Positions 1-5,450 of a DNA stretch of 7,591 nucleotides are shown here, in pieces. The stretch is from Bacteroidota bacterium. Its GTDB lineage: Bacteria > Bacteroidota > Bacteroidia > 2-12-FULL-35-15. The DNA lies in contig JAIOQD010000386.1 in the NCBI GenBank assembly GCA_021413595.1, forward strand, positions 1-7,591. Direction: 5' to 3'. The first letter of the stretch is position 1. Each line of letters begins with the position of its first letter. Under the pieces are notes generated by a model, which saw nothing but the letters and a program-made list of their open reading frames with translations, made no database searches and had not been told where the DNA came from. The translations under genes were made by a program, and so were the position numbers.

Positions 1-709
1 CATAGCAGCGCCAAATGTCGGTCATCCTAAAACTGCAATAGGATGGCAAATACATTAATGCAAATGCTTCTTTAAACCAATGTGTATTTTGACTATTGAA
101 AGGGCTCCAGGCGTTTTTGCCCAAAGCTAATCTGACCTTTATTTCAAAGTCGATGGGAAGGGGATAGGTTAAACGGTAAACCGCATCCACATCAGGGTTT
201 TCATCTGCTAAGCCTTGTTGAATTGGGCAATTGGCTGAATCGTGTTTTAAAGAACTAAGTTCAACTTGTTTGTTTTGTAATTCTTCTAAAGGAAAACCTC
301 GTGGCCAGATCTTGTGTTTTGTAAAATAATGATACACATTTACCCAGCCTGCATTTTCAAAAACATGGCTTTTTACTTCACGTTGTTTATCAGTCCAGAA
401 TTCTTCGCGTGGGATATTATCATCATCTGTTTCAACCAATTCGGTTGCTCCATTTTGAATAGCTAAGAGGTAACCCAAATTTTTTCGTGAATAATGTTTT
501 GTAGGTGTAATTTTTGCCAGGTCAAATGGTAATGTTGATTGTCGGTCAATGCTCCAAAAATCGCAACCCTCTAATTGGAAATCGTTTGGAGATTTTGTAT
601 CACCGATCACAATAAATTGGAGATTGCGCTTTTTACATTCTACTGCAAATGAATTTAAAATGGGATGTTTATCATTAGCAATGGAAGTGATGATGAGTGA
701 TTTAGACAT
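1..709 (-). CDS. STELLO/DUF288-type glycosyltransferase-like protein, 3' end cut off by window edge
   Basis: An open frame starts at the ATG at 709-707 and runs without a stop off the left edge, giving 236 complete codons. The translation carries the landmarks I associate with the STELLO (DUF288) family: SRKNLGYLLAIQNGA followed by an acidic ETDDDN (D95-D97, a DxD-like metal/sugar-nucleotide site), IWPRGFPLE near residues 134-142, IQQGLADENPDVDAVYRLT, PFNSQNT at 203-209, and DIWRCY at the truncated end. The family is named after plant Golgi proteins that assist cellulose synthase complexes; bacterial members are poorly characterised, and neither donor nor acceptor can be read from sequence. 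No signal peptide or membrane segment is seen in the visible part, so it is probably cytosolic. It is the last visible gene of a minus-strand run after an acyltransferase and a GT2 enzyme, which suggests a surface-glycan role. The family call is from remembered motifs and fairly sure; enzymatic activity is inferred. Confidence 0.82.
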   Translation of the reverse strand, partial: MSKSLIITSIANDKHPILNSFAVECKKRNLQFIVIGDTKSPNDFQLEGCDFWSIDRQSTLPFDLAKITPTKHYSRKNLGYLLAIQNGATELVETDDDNIPREEFWTDKQREVKSHVFENAGWVNVYHYFTKHKIWPRGFPLEELQNKQVELSSLKHDSANCPIQQGLADENPDVDAVYRLTYPLPIDFEIKVRLALGKNAWSPFNSQNTHWFKEAFALMYLPSYCSFRMTDIWRCY

Positions 710-710
710 A

Positions 711-790
711 TTTAATTAATTTGAAAATTTGTTAATTTGAAAATGAATTTGCATGATAATCAATTAGCTGATTGGCACATTAGCTAATTA
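711..790. repeat. AT-rich intergenic repeats between the GT2 and STELLO-like genes
   Basis: The whole gap between the two glycosyltransferase genes is low-complexity repeat. TTAATTTGAAAAT occurs twice in tandem (716-728 and 732-744, period 16). AATTAGCT (762-769) and AGCTAATT (782-789) form an 8-bp inverted repeat around a 12-base spacer that includes the word GGCACATT. From memory, drifting TTTGAAAAT and TTAGCTAATT/GGCACATT words of this kind are common in Bacteroidota intergenic regions. No promoter matching TAnnTTTG was found on the minus strand here, so the STELLO-like gene probably depends on read-through from upstream. The sequence is directly seen; a function is not known. Confidence 0.75.
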
Positions 791-1525
791 TTATAATGTT
801 GGCCGTTTTCCTGCTAATCTCAAACAGAAATAATAAAATAAAGTTTGATAGGCATTTTTTATTGCATTTTTTGAAACCCTTGGTGATGGTGCCTGATAAT
901 GTATTGGCACTTCAAAGATTCTTCGTTTACGCAGGAGGTATCTCAATTCGGTCTGATAAAAATGAGCTTTTGATTTGAAATCATGATTAATGATCTTTTC
1001 TACTACGTCACGATGAAAACCTTGGTATCCCGAGGTCATATCATGCAATTTAGTTCCTAATAATACATTTGCTAAAATCGTTCCAATTTTGGAAAGCATT
1101 CTTCTTTTAAACGGAGAGTCACCCATCGAACCACCATTGATAAAGCGGCTTCCGAATGCACATTCATTCCCTTCATTTAATACTCGAAGGAACATTGGTA
1201 TGGCACGTGGGTCATGAGAAAGTCCTGCATCCATTTCTACAACAATATCATGTCCTGCCTCATAGGCTGCACGTAATCCTCTCACGTAAGCGTCCACAAC
1301 ATTTTTGTTTTCTGGTGCCCAAATGGTCACATAGCGGCTATCTGCTGCAGAAAGAGCCTGACATAATTCCAATGTCCTGTCTGTTGATGCTGTATCAATT
1401 ACAAAATAAACGTTCCCCGGATTCAACTCATTGATCACAAAATTGAGCATTTCAATAAACGGCTTGAAATCCTCTTCTTCATTTGCCATCGGCACAACTA
1501 TCGCCCAGTTTTTGTAGTAAAACAT
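791..1525 (-). CDS. GT2-family glycosyltransferase, DPM1-like (polyprenyl-phosphate sugar transferase type)
   Basis: This 244-residue protein has a GT-A fold typical of family GT2. Visible landmarks in order are the N-terminal strand AIVVPMANEEE (8-18), VIDTASTDRT (42-51) carrying the nucleotide-binding D44, EMDAGLSHDP (97-106) at the DxD position, GSRF (125-128), GGSMGDSPFKRR (131-142), and a DMTSGYQGFHR stretch from 162. The layout and length resemble dolichol-phosphate mannosyltransferase DPM1 (about 260 residues). There is no C-terminal membrane domain, so a soluble or peripheral enzyme using a lipid-phosphate or glycan acceptor is likely. The second Asp of the usual DAD motif is Gly here (DAG); the following D105 may help coordinate metal. 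The ATG at 1525 lies 16 bases after the acyltransferase stop, which fits co-transcription. The exact sugar and acceptor cannot be told from sequence. Confidence 0.88.
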   Translation of the reverse strand: MFYYKNWAIVVPMANEEEDFKPFIEMLNFVINELNPGNVYFVIDTASTDRTLELCQALSAADSRYVTIWAPENKNVVDAYVRGLRAAYEAGHDIVVEMDAGLSHDPRAIPMFLRVLNEGNECAFGSRFINGGSMGDSPFKRRMLSKIGTILANVLLGTKLHDMTSGYQGFHRDVVEKIINHDFKSKAHFYQTELRYLLRKRRIFEVPIHYQAPSPRVSKNAIKNAYQTLFYYFCLRLAGKRPTL

Positions 1526-1532
1526 TTGTTAG

Positions 1533-1545
1533 ATTTTCAAATTAA
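1533..1545 (-). repeat. Inverted third copy of the 13-mer TTAATTTGAAAAT
   Basis: The plus strand reads ATTTTCAAATTAA, the exact reverse complement of the 13-mer found twice at 716-744. This copy overlaps the acyltransferase stop codon (1542-1544) and fills most of the gap to the GT2 start. The GT2 gene is therefore bracketed by inverted copies of the same word. In AT-rich DNA one 13-base match could arise by chance, but three copies that all lie at gene junctions make this less likely. Confidence 0.6.
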
Positions 1546-2795
1546 TTTTTTTTCTTTGAAGCTTTTGGAACAAGGTTTGCTGCAATTTTTGTTTTTAACA
1601 ACAAGAATTTTTTTTCAAAATAATTGTAACTTACTATAGAAATTAAAATTGTTAAACCAAAGGCTGTAATAGCTTCAATAATTATTATTTTTTTATCTGG
1701 TACAGTCACACTATATCCAAGTTTCATCATCACATAAACAACAATAAATAAGGCAATCATGTGAAAGCAATATAAACCATAGCTTATTTTTCCTAGGTAT
1801 GTAAATAGCTTGATTCTTCCAATTTTGAAAATGGAGCGTTCGGCAAAAATTTGTTCCATCATTACAAAAGCAAAAAACAATGAATACACTACAGGCATAA
1901 AGGAACGCCAGTATTGTTGCGGACGAGGTTTAATACCATTACTATGGAAATTAATTTGTTTTAAATACTCGTTTTGAGTAAGTTCTAAATGGAAAAAGTC
2001 CATACGTAAAGCGATCAAAGTAAAGCCAGTTATGTAAACAAGGATTATTACAATCGGGTTTAGCTTCCGAAAAAAATCTATAAACTTTTCTGATCCACAT
2101 AATTTTGCAAACAAAGCACCCATTGCTAAATCAGATAAACAAGAAAAAGTATGATAATGTTGCATCAGATTTTGCGTTTTTCCGGCCATTCCAAACAGCC
2201 TGTAATAAATTGAAAAAGCAATAAGTGCAATAAATAATTTCGTTAAATGCTTCCGCGGAATAATTAACAAGAGTAATGGCCAGAATAAATAAAATTGTTC
2301 TTCAATGGAAACAGACCAAAGAACTCCAACTATAGCATTACTGATTCCATTTTTTACATAATCGAAATTTCCAAGAAAGAACATGTATAGGTTCTTATTC
2401 ATGATGGTTGTGGAGTTCGAAATAGGAAATCCGGCAGGCAAAGCAGTTGTGAAAAGTGGAATTATTGCTAATCCAATAAAGAGCACTAAAAAATATAAGG
2501 GCCAGATTCGTAAAACACGTCTCAGATAAAAAGAACGAATATTAATGGTGGTATGCTTTTCCTTTTCTTTTAATAATAAATAGGTAATTAAAAAGCCGCT
2601 TAAAACAAAAAAGAAATTTACACCGAGGTCACCATTCAATAAATAATCAGTTTTGATTTTATTTACAAGAGGATTAACCGTTTTATGTCCCAAGCAGGCA
2701 ACAACGTGATTAACAAATACAAGTAGAAAAGCAATAAATCTTAGACCATCTAAATTAGGAAAGTAGATGGCATTTTGCTTATTAAGATCTGTCAT
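1542..2795 (-). CDS. Membrane acyltransferase-3 (OafA/YrhL-type) for glycan O-acylation
   Basis: The protein is predicted to move an acyl group, often acetyl, onto a surface glycan or other carbohydrate across the inner membrane. With the preferred ATG at 2795 it has 417 residues and many hydrophobic segments, typical of single-domain AT3 proteins. The diagnostic R-X10-H motif is present in NLDGLRFIAFLLVFVNH (R19 and H30). It is followed by GVNFFFVLSGFL (58-69), RRVLRIWP (92-99) and LWSVSIEEQFYLFWP (159-173), all family hallmarks. The frame stays open upstream to a TTG at 2882, but I prefer the ATG. The family core begins right after it, the 29 extra residues look unlike the family, and a good promoter (2829-2861) lies inside that extension. 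It is the first gene of the minus-strand run with GT2 and STELLO-like genes. The acyl donor and target are unknown. Confidence 0.87.
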   Translation of the reverse strand: MTDLNKQNAIYFPNLDGLRFIAFLLVFVNHVVACLGHKTVNPLVNKIKTDYLLNGDLGVNFFFVLSGFLITYLLLKEKEKHTTINIRSFYLRRVLRIWPLYFLVLFIGLAIIPLFTTALPAGFPISNSTTIMNKNLYMFFLGNFDYVKNGISNAIVGVLWSVSIEEQFYLFWPLLLLIIPRKHLTKLFIALIAFSIYYRLFGMAGKTQNLMQHYHTFSCLSDLAMGALFAKLCGSEKFIDFFRKLNPIVIILVYITGFTLIALRMDFFHLELTQNEYLKQINFHSNGIKPRPQQYWRSFMPVVYSLFFAFVMMEQIFAERSIFKIGRIKLFTYLGKISYGLYCFHMIALFIVVYVMMKLGYSVTVPDKKIIIIEAITAFGLTILISIVSYNYFEKKFLLLKTKIAANLVPKASKKKN

Positions 2796-2828
2796 AAAAG
2801 TCAATTCTTGTTTTGAAAAATTATTAGG

Positions 2829-2861
2829 CAAAAGTAGAGTAATTATTAAAATAGCATCAAA
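2829..2861 (-). promoter_or_regulatory. Bacteroidota-type promoter for the acyltransferase-GT operon
   Basis: On the minus strand TTTG (2861-2858) is followed after 21 bases by TACTTTTG (2836-2829). This fits the Bacteroidota vegetative promoter pattern, a -33 TTTG/TTG and a -7 TAnnTTTG separated by about 19-23 bases. Transcription would start near 2821, leaving a leader of roughly 25 bases before the ATG at 2795. The match is read directly; activity is inferred. Confidence 0.6.
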
Positions 2862-2926
2862 TCTTTTGTAATTCTCCTGCAAATCATCAATAATCTATAA
2901 AAAACTGTCGGAAATCGTCAAAAATA

Positions 2927-2958
2927 TTTGCTAAAATACCATTTTTTAGGTATTTTTG
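2927..2958 (+). promoter_or_regulatory. Bacteroidota-type promoter for the suf operon
   Basis: TTTG (2927-2930), a 20-base spacer and TATTTTTG (2951-2958) fit the phylum pattern TTTG-N19-23-TAnnTTTG. Transcription would begin around 2963-2967, about 60 bases before the A-type gene ATG at 3026. It lies back to back with the acyltransferase promoter, and the intergenic region (2796-3025) contains no other gene. The likely start point coincides with a palindrome, suggesting repressor control. Confidence 0.62.
2933..2956. promoter_or_regulatory. Dyad overlapping the suf promoter -7 element, possible operator
   Basis: AAAATACC (2933-2940) and GGTATTTT (2949-2956) are perfect 8-base inverted arms separated by 8 bases. 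The right arm covers most of the -7 box TATTTTTG, so a dimeric protein bound here would block the polymerase. The symmetry is directly seen; the binding protein is unknown. An 8+8 dyad in AT-rich DNA can arise by chance. Confidence 0.42.
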
Positions 2959-2965
2959 TATCCAC

Positions 2966-2982
2966 TTTAGATTCAATCTAAA
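2966..2982. promoter_or_regulatory. Perfect 17-base palindrome at the suf transcription start, likely operator
   Basis: TTTAGATT-C-AATCTAAA is a perfect inverted repeat with one central base, beginning 8 bases after the -7 box, about where transcription should start. That is a classic position for a repressor operator. Its size and form resemble sites for metal-responsive dimers of the DtxR or Fur classes, and SUF operons are commonly controlled by iron or Fe-S status. An Rrf2/IscR-type regulator is an alternative. No regulator gene lies in the window, so the identity is inference. Confidence 0.55.
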
Positions 2983-3025
2983 TAAGAATAAAAATTACAA
3001 CAGGTATATTAAAGAAGTATAAAAA

Positions 3026-3352
3026 ATGATAACAGTTTCAGAAAATGCGAAGCAGCATGCCTTAGGTCTAATAAAAAATGAAAATCACCCTGATGGGACT
3101 TTTATTCGTGTTGGAGTTGATGGTGGTGGATGTTCAGGTCTTTCATACAAATTAGAATTCGACAGTATTGTTAAGGATGGCGATCAGATTTTTGAGGATA
3201 AAGGAATAAAGATTGCCATAGATAAAAAAAGTTTTTTGTACTTAATAGGTACAGAGTTGGATTATGTAGGAGGCTTGAATGGAAAAGGTTTTGTATTTAA
3301 TAATCCAAATGCAAGCAGAACTTGTGGTTGCGGAGAATCATTTGGGGTGTAA
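3026..3352 (+). CDS. sufA: A-type Fe-S cluster carrier (IscA/SufA/ErpA family)
   Basis: This 108-residue protein has the normal A-type carrier length and its three conserved cysteines: C36 in GVDGGGCSGLSYKLEF, and C100 and C102 in the C-terminal TCGCGESF. The family receives nascent Fe-S clusters from a scaffold such as SufBCD and passes them to apoproteins in the cytosol. The ATG at 3026 follows an A-rich leader without a Shine-Dalgarno sequence. It is the first gene after the divergent promoter and is followed by sufB and sufC in the same direction. The name sufA rests on this context; by sequence alone iscA or erpA would fit equally well. The family assignment is very secure. Confidence 0.93.
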   Translation: MITVSENAKQHALGLIKNENHPDGTFIRVGVDGGGCSGLSYKLEFDSIVKDGDQIFEDKGIKIAIDKKSFLYLIGTELDYVGGLNGKGFVFNNPNASRTCGCGESFGV

Positions 3353-3353
3353 G

Positions 3354-3413
3354 TTAAAGTTAGAAAGTTTAAAGTTTAAAGTTAGAAAGTTTAAAGTTTG
3401 AAAGTTTAGAGTT
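3354..3413. repeat. Left tandem/inverted repeat arm of the four-helix-bundle cassette
   Basis: Nearly the entire space between the A-type gene stop and the next ATG is built from 7-8 base units of the type GTTTAAA and GTTAGAAA. The 24 bases at 3354-3377 recur exactly at 3376-3399 (period 22). The word GAAAGTTTAAAGTTT (3363-3377 and 3385-3399) is the reverse complement of 3843-3857 downstream of the gene, so the two arms could pair and place the gene in a loop. The arm also serves as the gene's leader; no ribosome binding site is visible in it. Confidence 0.85.
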
Positions 3414-3836
3414 ATGAGTACTATACAAAAAATTGAGGATTTAAAGGTTTGGCAAAAGGCTCGTCTAGTGAATCTTGAAATTTATAAATTATCGAACAAG
3501 GGCTCATTTTCTAAGGATTTTGGATTAAGAGATCAAATAAGAAGAGCAAGCGTTTCGGTTTTGTCAAATATTGCTGAAGGGTTTGAAAGAAATGGCAATA
3601 AGGAATTCAATCAATTTTTATCCATTGCAAAAGCATCTGCGGCCGAAGTTCGCGCACAGTTGTATGTAGCGAAAGATTTAGAATACATTTCAAATGATCA
3701 GTTCACAGAAGTAGTGAATGGTTTAATTGAAGTAAGTAAAATGCTAAGTGGCTTAATGAGTTATTTAAAAACAGCGGAAATAAAGGGGAGTAAGTTTATG
3801 GAAGAGGGTTTCGTTTATGGAACCCCTCAACTTTAA
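3414..3836 (+). CDS. Four-helix-bundle protein of the 23S rRNA intervening-sequence (IVP) family
   Basis: This 140-residue protein matches the IVP/four-helix-bundle family (PF05635-like): IEDLKVWQKAR (7-17), KDFGLRDQIRRASVSVLSNIAEGFERNG across 34-61, and KEFNQFLSIAKASAAEVRAQLYVAKDL (63-89). The first members were found encoded inside intervening sequences of bacterial 23S rRNA. Relatives include the Avd accessory protein of diversity-generating retroelements, but most have no known function. Here it is a stand-alone gene inserted between two suf genes and tightly framed by inverted repeats; its TAA (3834-3836) lies inside the right arm. Residues after about 120 form a non-family tail ending YGTPQL, which makes it somewhat longer than the usual 115-130. 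There is no reverse transcriptase or variable repeat nearby, so an Avd role is unlikely. The family is certain, the role unknown. Confidence 0.9.
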   Translation: MSTIQKIEDLKVWQKARLVNLEIYKLSNKGSFSKDFGLRDQIRRASVSVLSNIAEGFERNGNKEFNQFLSIAKASAAEVRAQLYVAKDLEYISNDQFTEVVNGLIEVSKMLSGLMSYLKTAEIKGSKFMEEGFVYGTPQL

Positions 3837-3861
3837 ACTTTAAAACTTTAAACTTTCCAAC
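3829..3861. repeat. Right inverted repeat arm of the four-helix-bundle cassette
   Basis: AACTTTAAACTTTAAA and close variants repeat across this stretch. AAACTTTAAACTTTC (3843-3857) is the exact reverse complement of two words in the left arm, and the match continues imperfectly towards GTTgGAAAG against GTTaGAAAG. The arm contains the four-helix-bundle stop codon and ends about 10 bases before the sufB ATG, leaving only an A-rich stretch as the sufB leader. Confidence 0.85.
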
Positions 3862-3870
3862 TAAAAAAAG

Positions 3871-5322
3871 ATGGCAAACGAAATTTTAGAAGAAAAAATT
3901 AACGAGGAATATAAGTACGGTTTTGTTACCGATATTGAAGCTGATAATGCTCCGAAAGGTTTAAATGAGGATATCATTCGTTTTATATCTAAAAAGAAAA
4001 ACGAACCGGAATGGATGCTGGAATATCGTTTAAAGGCTTTCCGTTATTGGGTAACCTTAGAGGAGCCGCATTGGGCTCATGTTTCCTACATAAAGCCAAA
4101 CTTTCAGGATATTATCTATTATTCTGCTCCTAAACCTAAAAAAGTGTTGAATAGTTTGGATGAAGTAGATCCTGAATTATTAAAAACATTTGAAAAGCTT
4201 GGTATTTCTATCGAAGAGCAAAAACGTCTTTCAGGTGTTGAAAGTAGAATTGCTGTGGATATTATTATGGACAGTGTTTCGGTGAAAACTACGTTCAAAG
4301 AAGTATTATCTGAAAAAGGAATTATTTTTTGTTCTTTCGGTGAGGCTGTTCAGGAGCATCCCGAATTAGTAAAAAAATACATGAGTACGGTTGTTCCCTA
4401 CACCGATAATTTTTATGCAGCATTAAATTCGGCAGTCTTTACAGATGGCTCTTTCTGTTATATTCCAAAAGGTGTTCGTTGTCCGATGGAACTTTCCACT
4501 TATTTTCGGATCAACTCGGCTGGTACAGGTCAGTTTGAACGTACATTAATTATTGCTGACGAAGATTCTTATGTGAGTTACCTCGAAGGTTGTACTGCAC
4601 CTATGCGTGACGAAAACCAATTACATGCAGCAGTGGTAGAGCTTGTCGCTCATAAAAATGCCGAAATAAAATACAGTACCGTCCAAAATTGGTATCCCGG
4701 TGATAAAACCGGTAAAGGTGGTGTTTTTAATTTTGTAACGAAGCGAGGTGTTTGTTTGGAGGATAATTCTAAGATCTCCTGGACACAGGTAGAAACAGGC
4801 TCTGCTGTTACCTGGAAATATCCTTCTGTAATTTTAAAAGGTGATAATTCTGTTGGTGAATTTTATTCCGTAGCCGTTACAAATAATTATCAACAAGCCG
4901 ATACAGGAACTAAAATGATACATCTTGGAAAAAATACAAGAAGCACTATTATTTCAAAAGGTATTTCAGCAGGCTTTAGTAATAATAGTTACCGAGGTTT
5001 GGTGCGTATTGCTAAAGGTGCAACAAACGCACGTAATTTTTCGCAATGTGATAGTTTATTGATGGGTGATAAATGCGGGGCACACACATTTCCATACATC
5101 GAAATTAAAGATAAAACAGCAGTGGTAGAGCATGAAGCAACCACTTCAAAAATTGGTGAAGATCAATTGTTTTATTGCAAACAACGTGGTATCGACAATG
5201 AAAAAGCAATTGGATTGATTGTAAACGGATATTGTAAAGAAGTATTAAATAAATTGCCAATGGAATTTGCTGTGGAAGCACAGAAGTTATTGGCGGTGAG
5301 TTTGGAAGGAAGTGTAGGTTAA
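3871..5322 (+). CDS. sufB: SufB, scaffold subunit of the SufBCD Fe-S cluster assembly complex
   Basis: SufB is the scaffold on which sulfur and iron are joined into a cluster, in a cytosolic SufB-SufC2-SufD complex. The 483-residue length is normal (about 495 in E. coli). The N-terminal region has the family stretch [20 protein letters not shown], followed by [18 protein letters not shown] and the beta-helix core. Key residues are present: C393 in FSQCDSLL and E422 in VEHEATTSK line up with E. coli C405 and E434, the proposed cluster-forming pair. C241 in LEGCTAP probably matches C254, the sulfur-accepting site. The ATG at 3871 has an A-rich leader directly after the right repeat arm. Unusually, sufC does not follow: a secreted hydrolase gene lies between them, beginning 128 bases downstream. 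The gap 5323-5450 shows no clear promoter or terminator. Confidence 0.97.
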   Translation: MANEILEEKINEEYKYGFVTDIEADNAPKGLNEDIIRFISKKKNEPEWMLEYRLKAFRYWVTLEEPHWAHVSYIKPNFQDIIYYSAPKPKKVLNSLDEVDPELLKTFEKLGISIEEQKRLSGVESRIAVDIIMDSVSVKTTFKEVLSEKGIIFCSFGEAVQEHPELVKKYMSTVVPYTDNFYAALNSAVFTDGSFCYIPKGVRCPMELSTYFRINSAGTGQFERTLIIADEDSYVSYLEGCTAPMRDENQLHAAVVELVAHKNAEIKYSTVQNWYPGDKTGKGGVFNFVTKRGVCLEDNSKISWTQVETGSAVTWKYPSVILKGDNSVGEFYSVAVTNNYQQADTGTKMIHLGKNTRSTIISKGISAGFSNNSYRGLVRIAKGATNARNFSQCDSLLMGDKCGAHTFPYIEIKDKTAVVEHEATTSKIGEDQLFYCKQRGIDNEKAIGLIVNGYCKEVLNKLPMEFAVEAQKLLAVSLEGSVG

Positions 5323-5450
5323 TTTTGAATTTTTCGGAGTCCTACTTGTTTAAAGAATAGATACGAATTCCAATTTTTTAAAAATAATTATTGAACTAAT
5401 AAGTTTTCAAAATTTTCTTTTAGATATATATCAATCCTATAATTAGTGCC

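Noticed and set aside
796..978. 60-codon open frame on the plus strand
   Set aside because: It lies antisense to the C-terminal half of the well-supported GT2 gene, has no recognisable protein features and no promoter.
1156..1434. 92-codon open frame on the plus strand, His/Leu-rich
   Set aside because: It is an antisense shadow of the conserved GT2 core and its composition does not look like a real protein.
3354..3413. Possible short CRISPR-like array
   Set aside because: The period of 22 and 7-8 base subunits leave no unique spacers, and there are no cas genes; it is a simple tandem repeat.
3414..3836. Avd accessory protein of a diversity-generating retroelement
   Set aside because: Avd belongs to a related four-helix-bundle family, but no reverse transcriptase, template repeat or variable repeat is present in the window.
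5423..5432. Palindrome GATATATATC upstream of the hydrolase
   Set aside because: It is only 10 bases of alternating AT in an AT-rich gap, with no promoter to associate it with; chance is likely.
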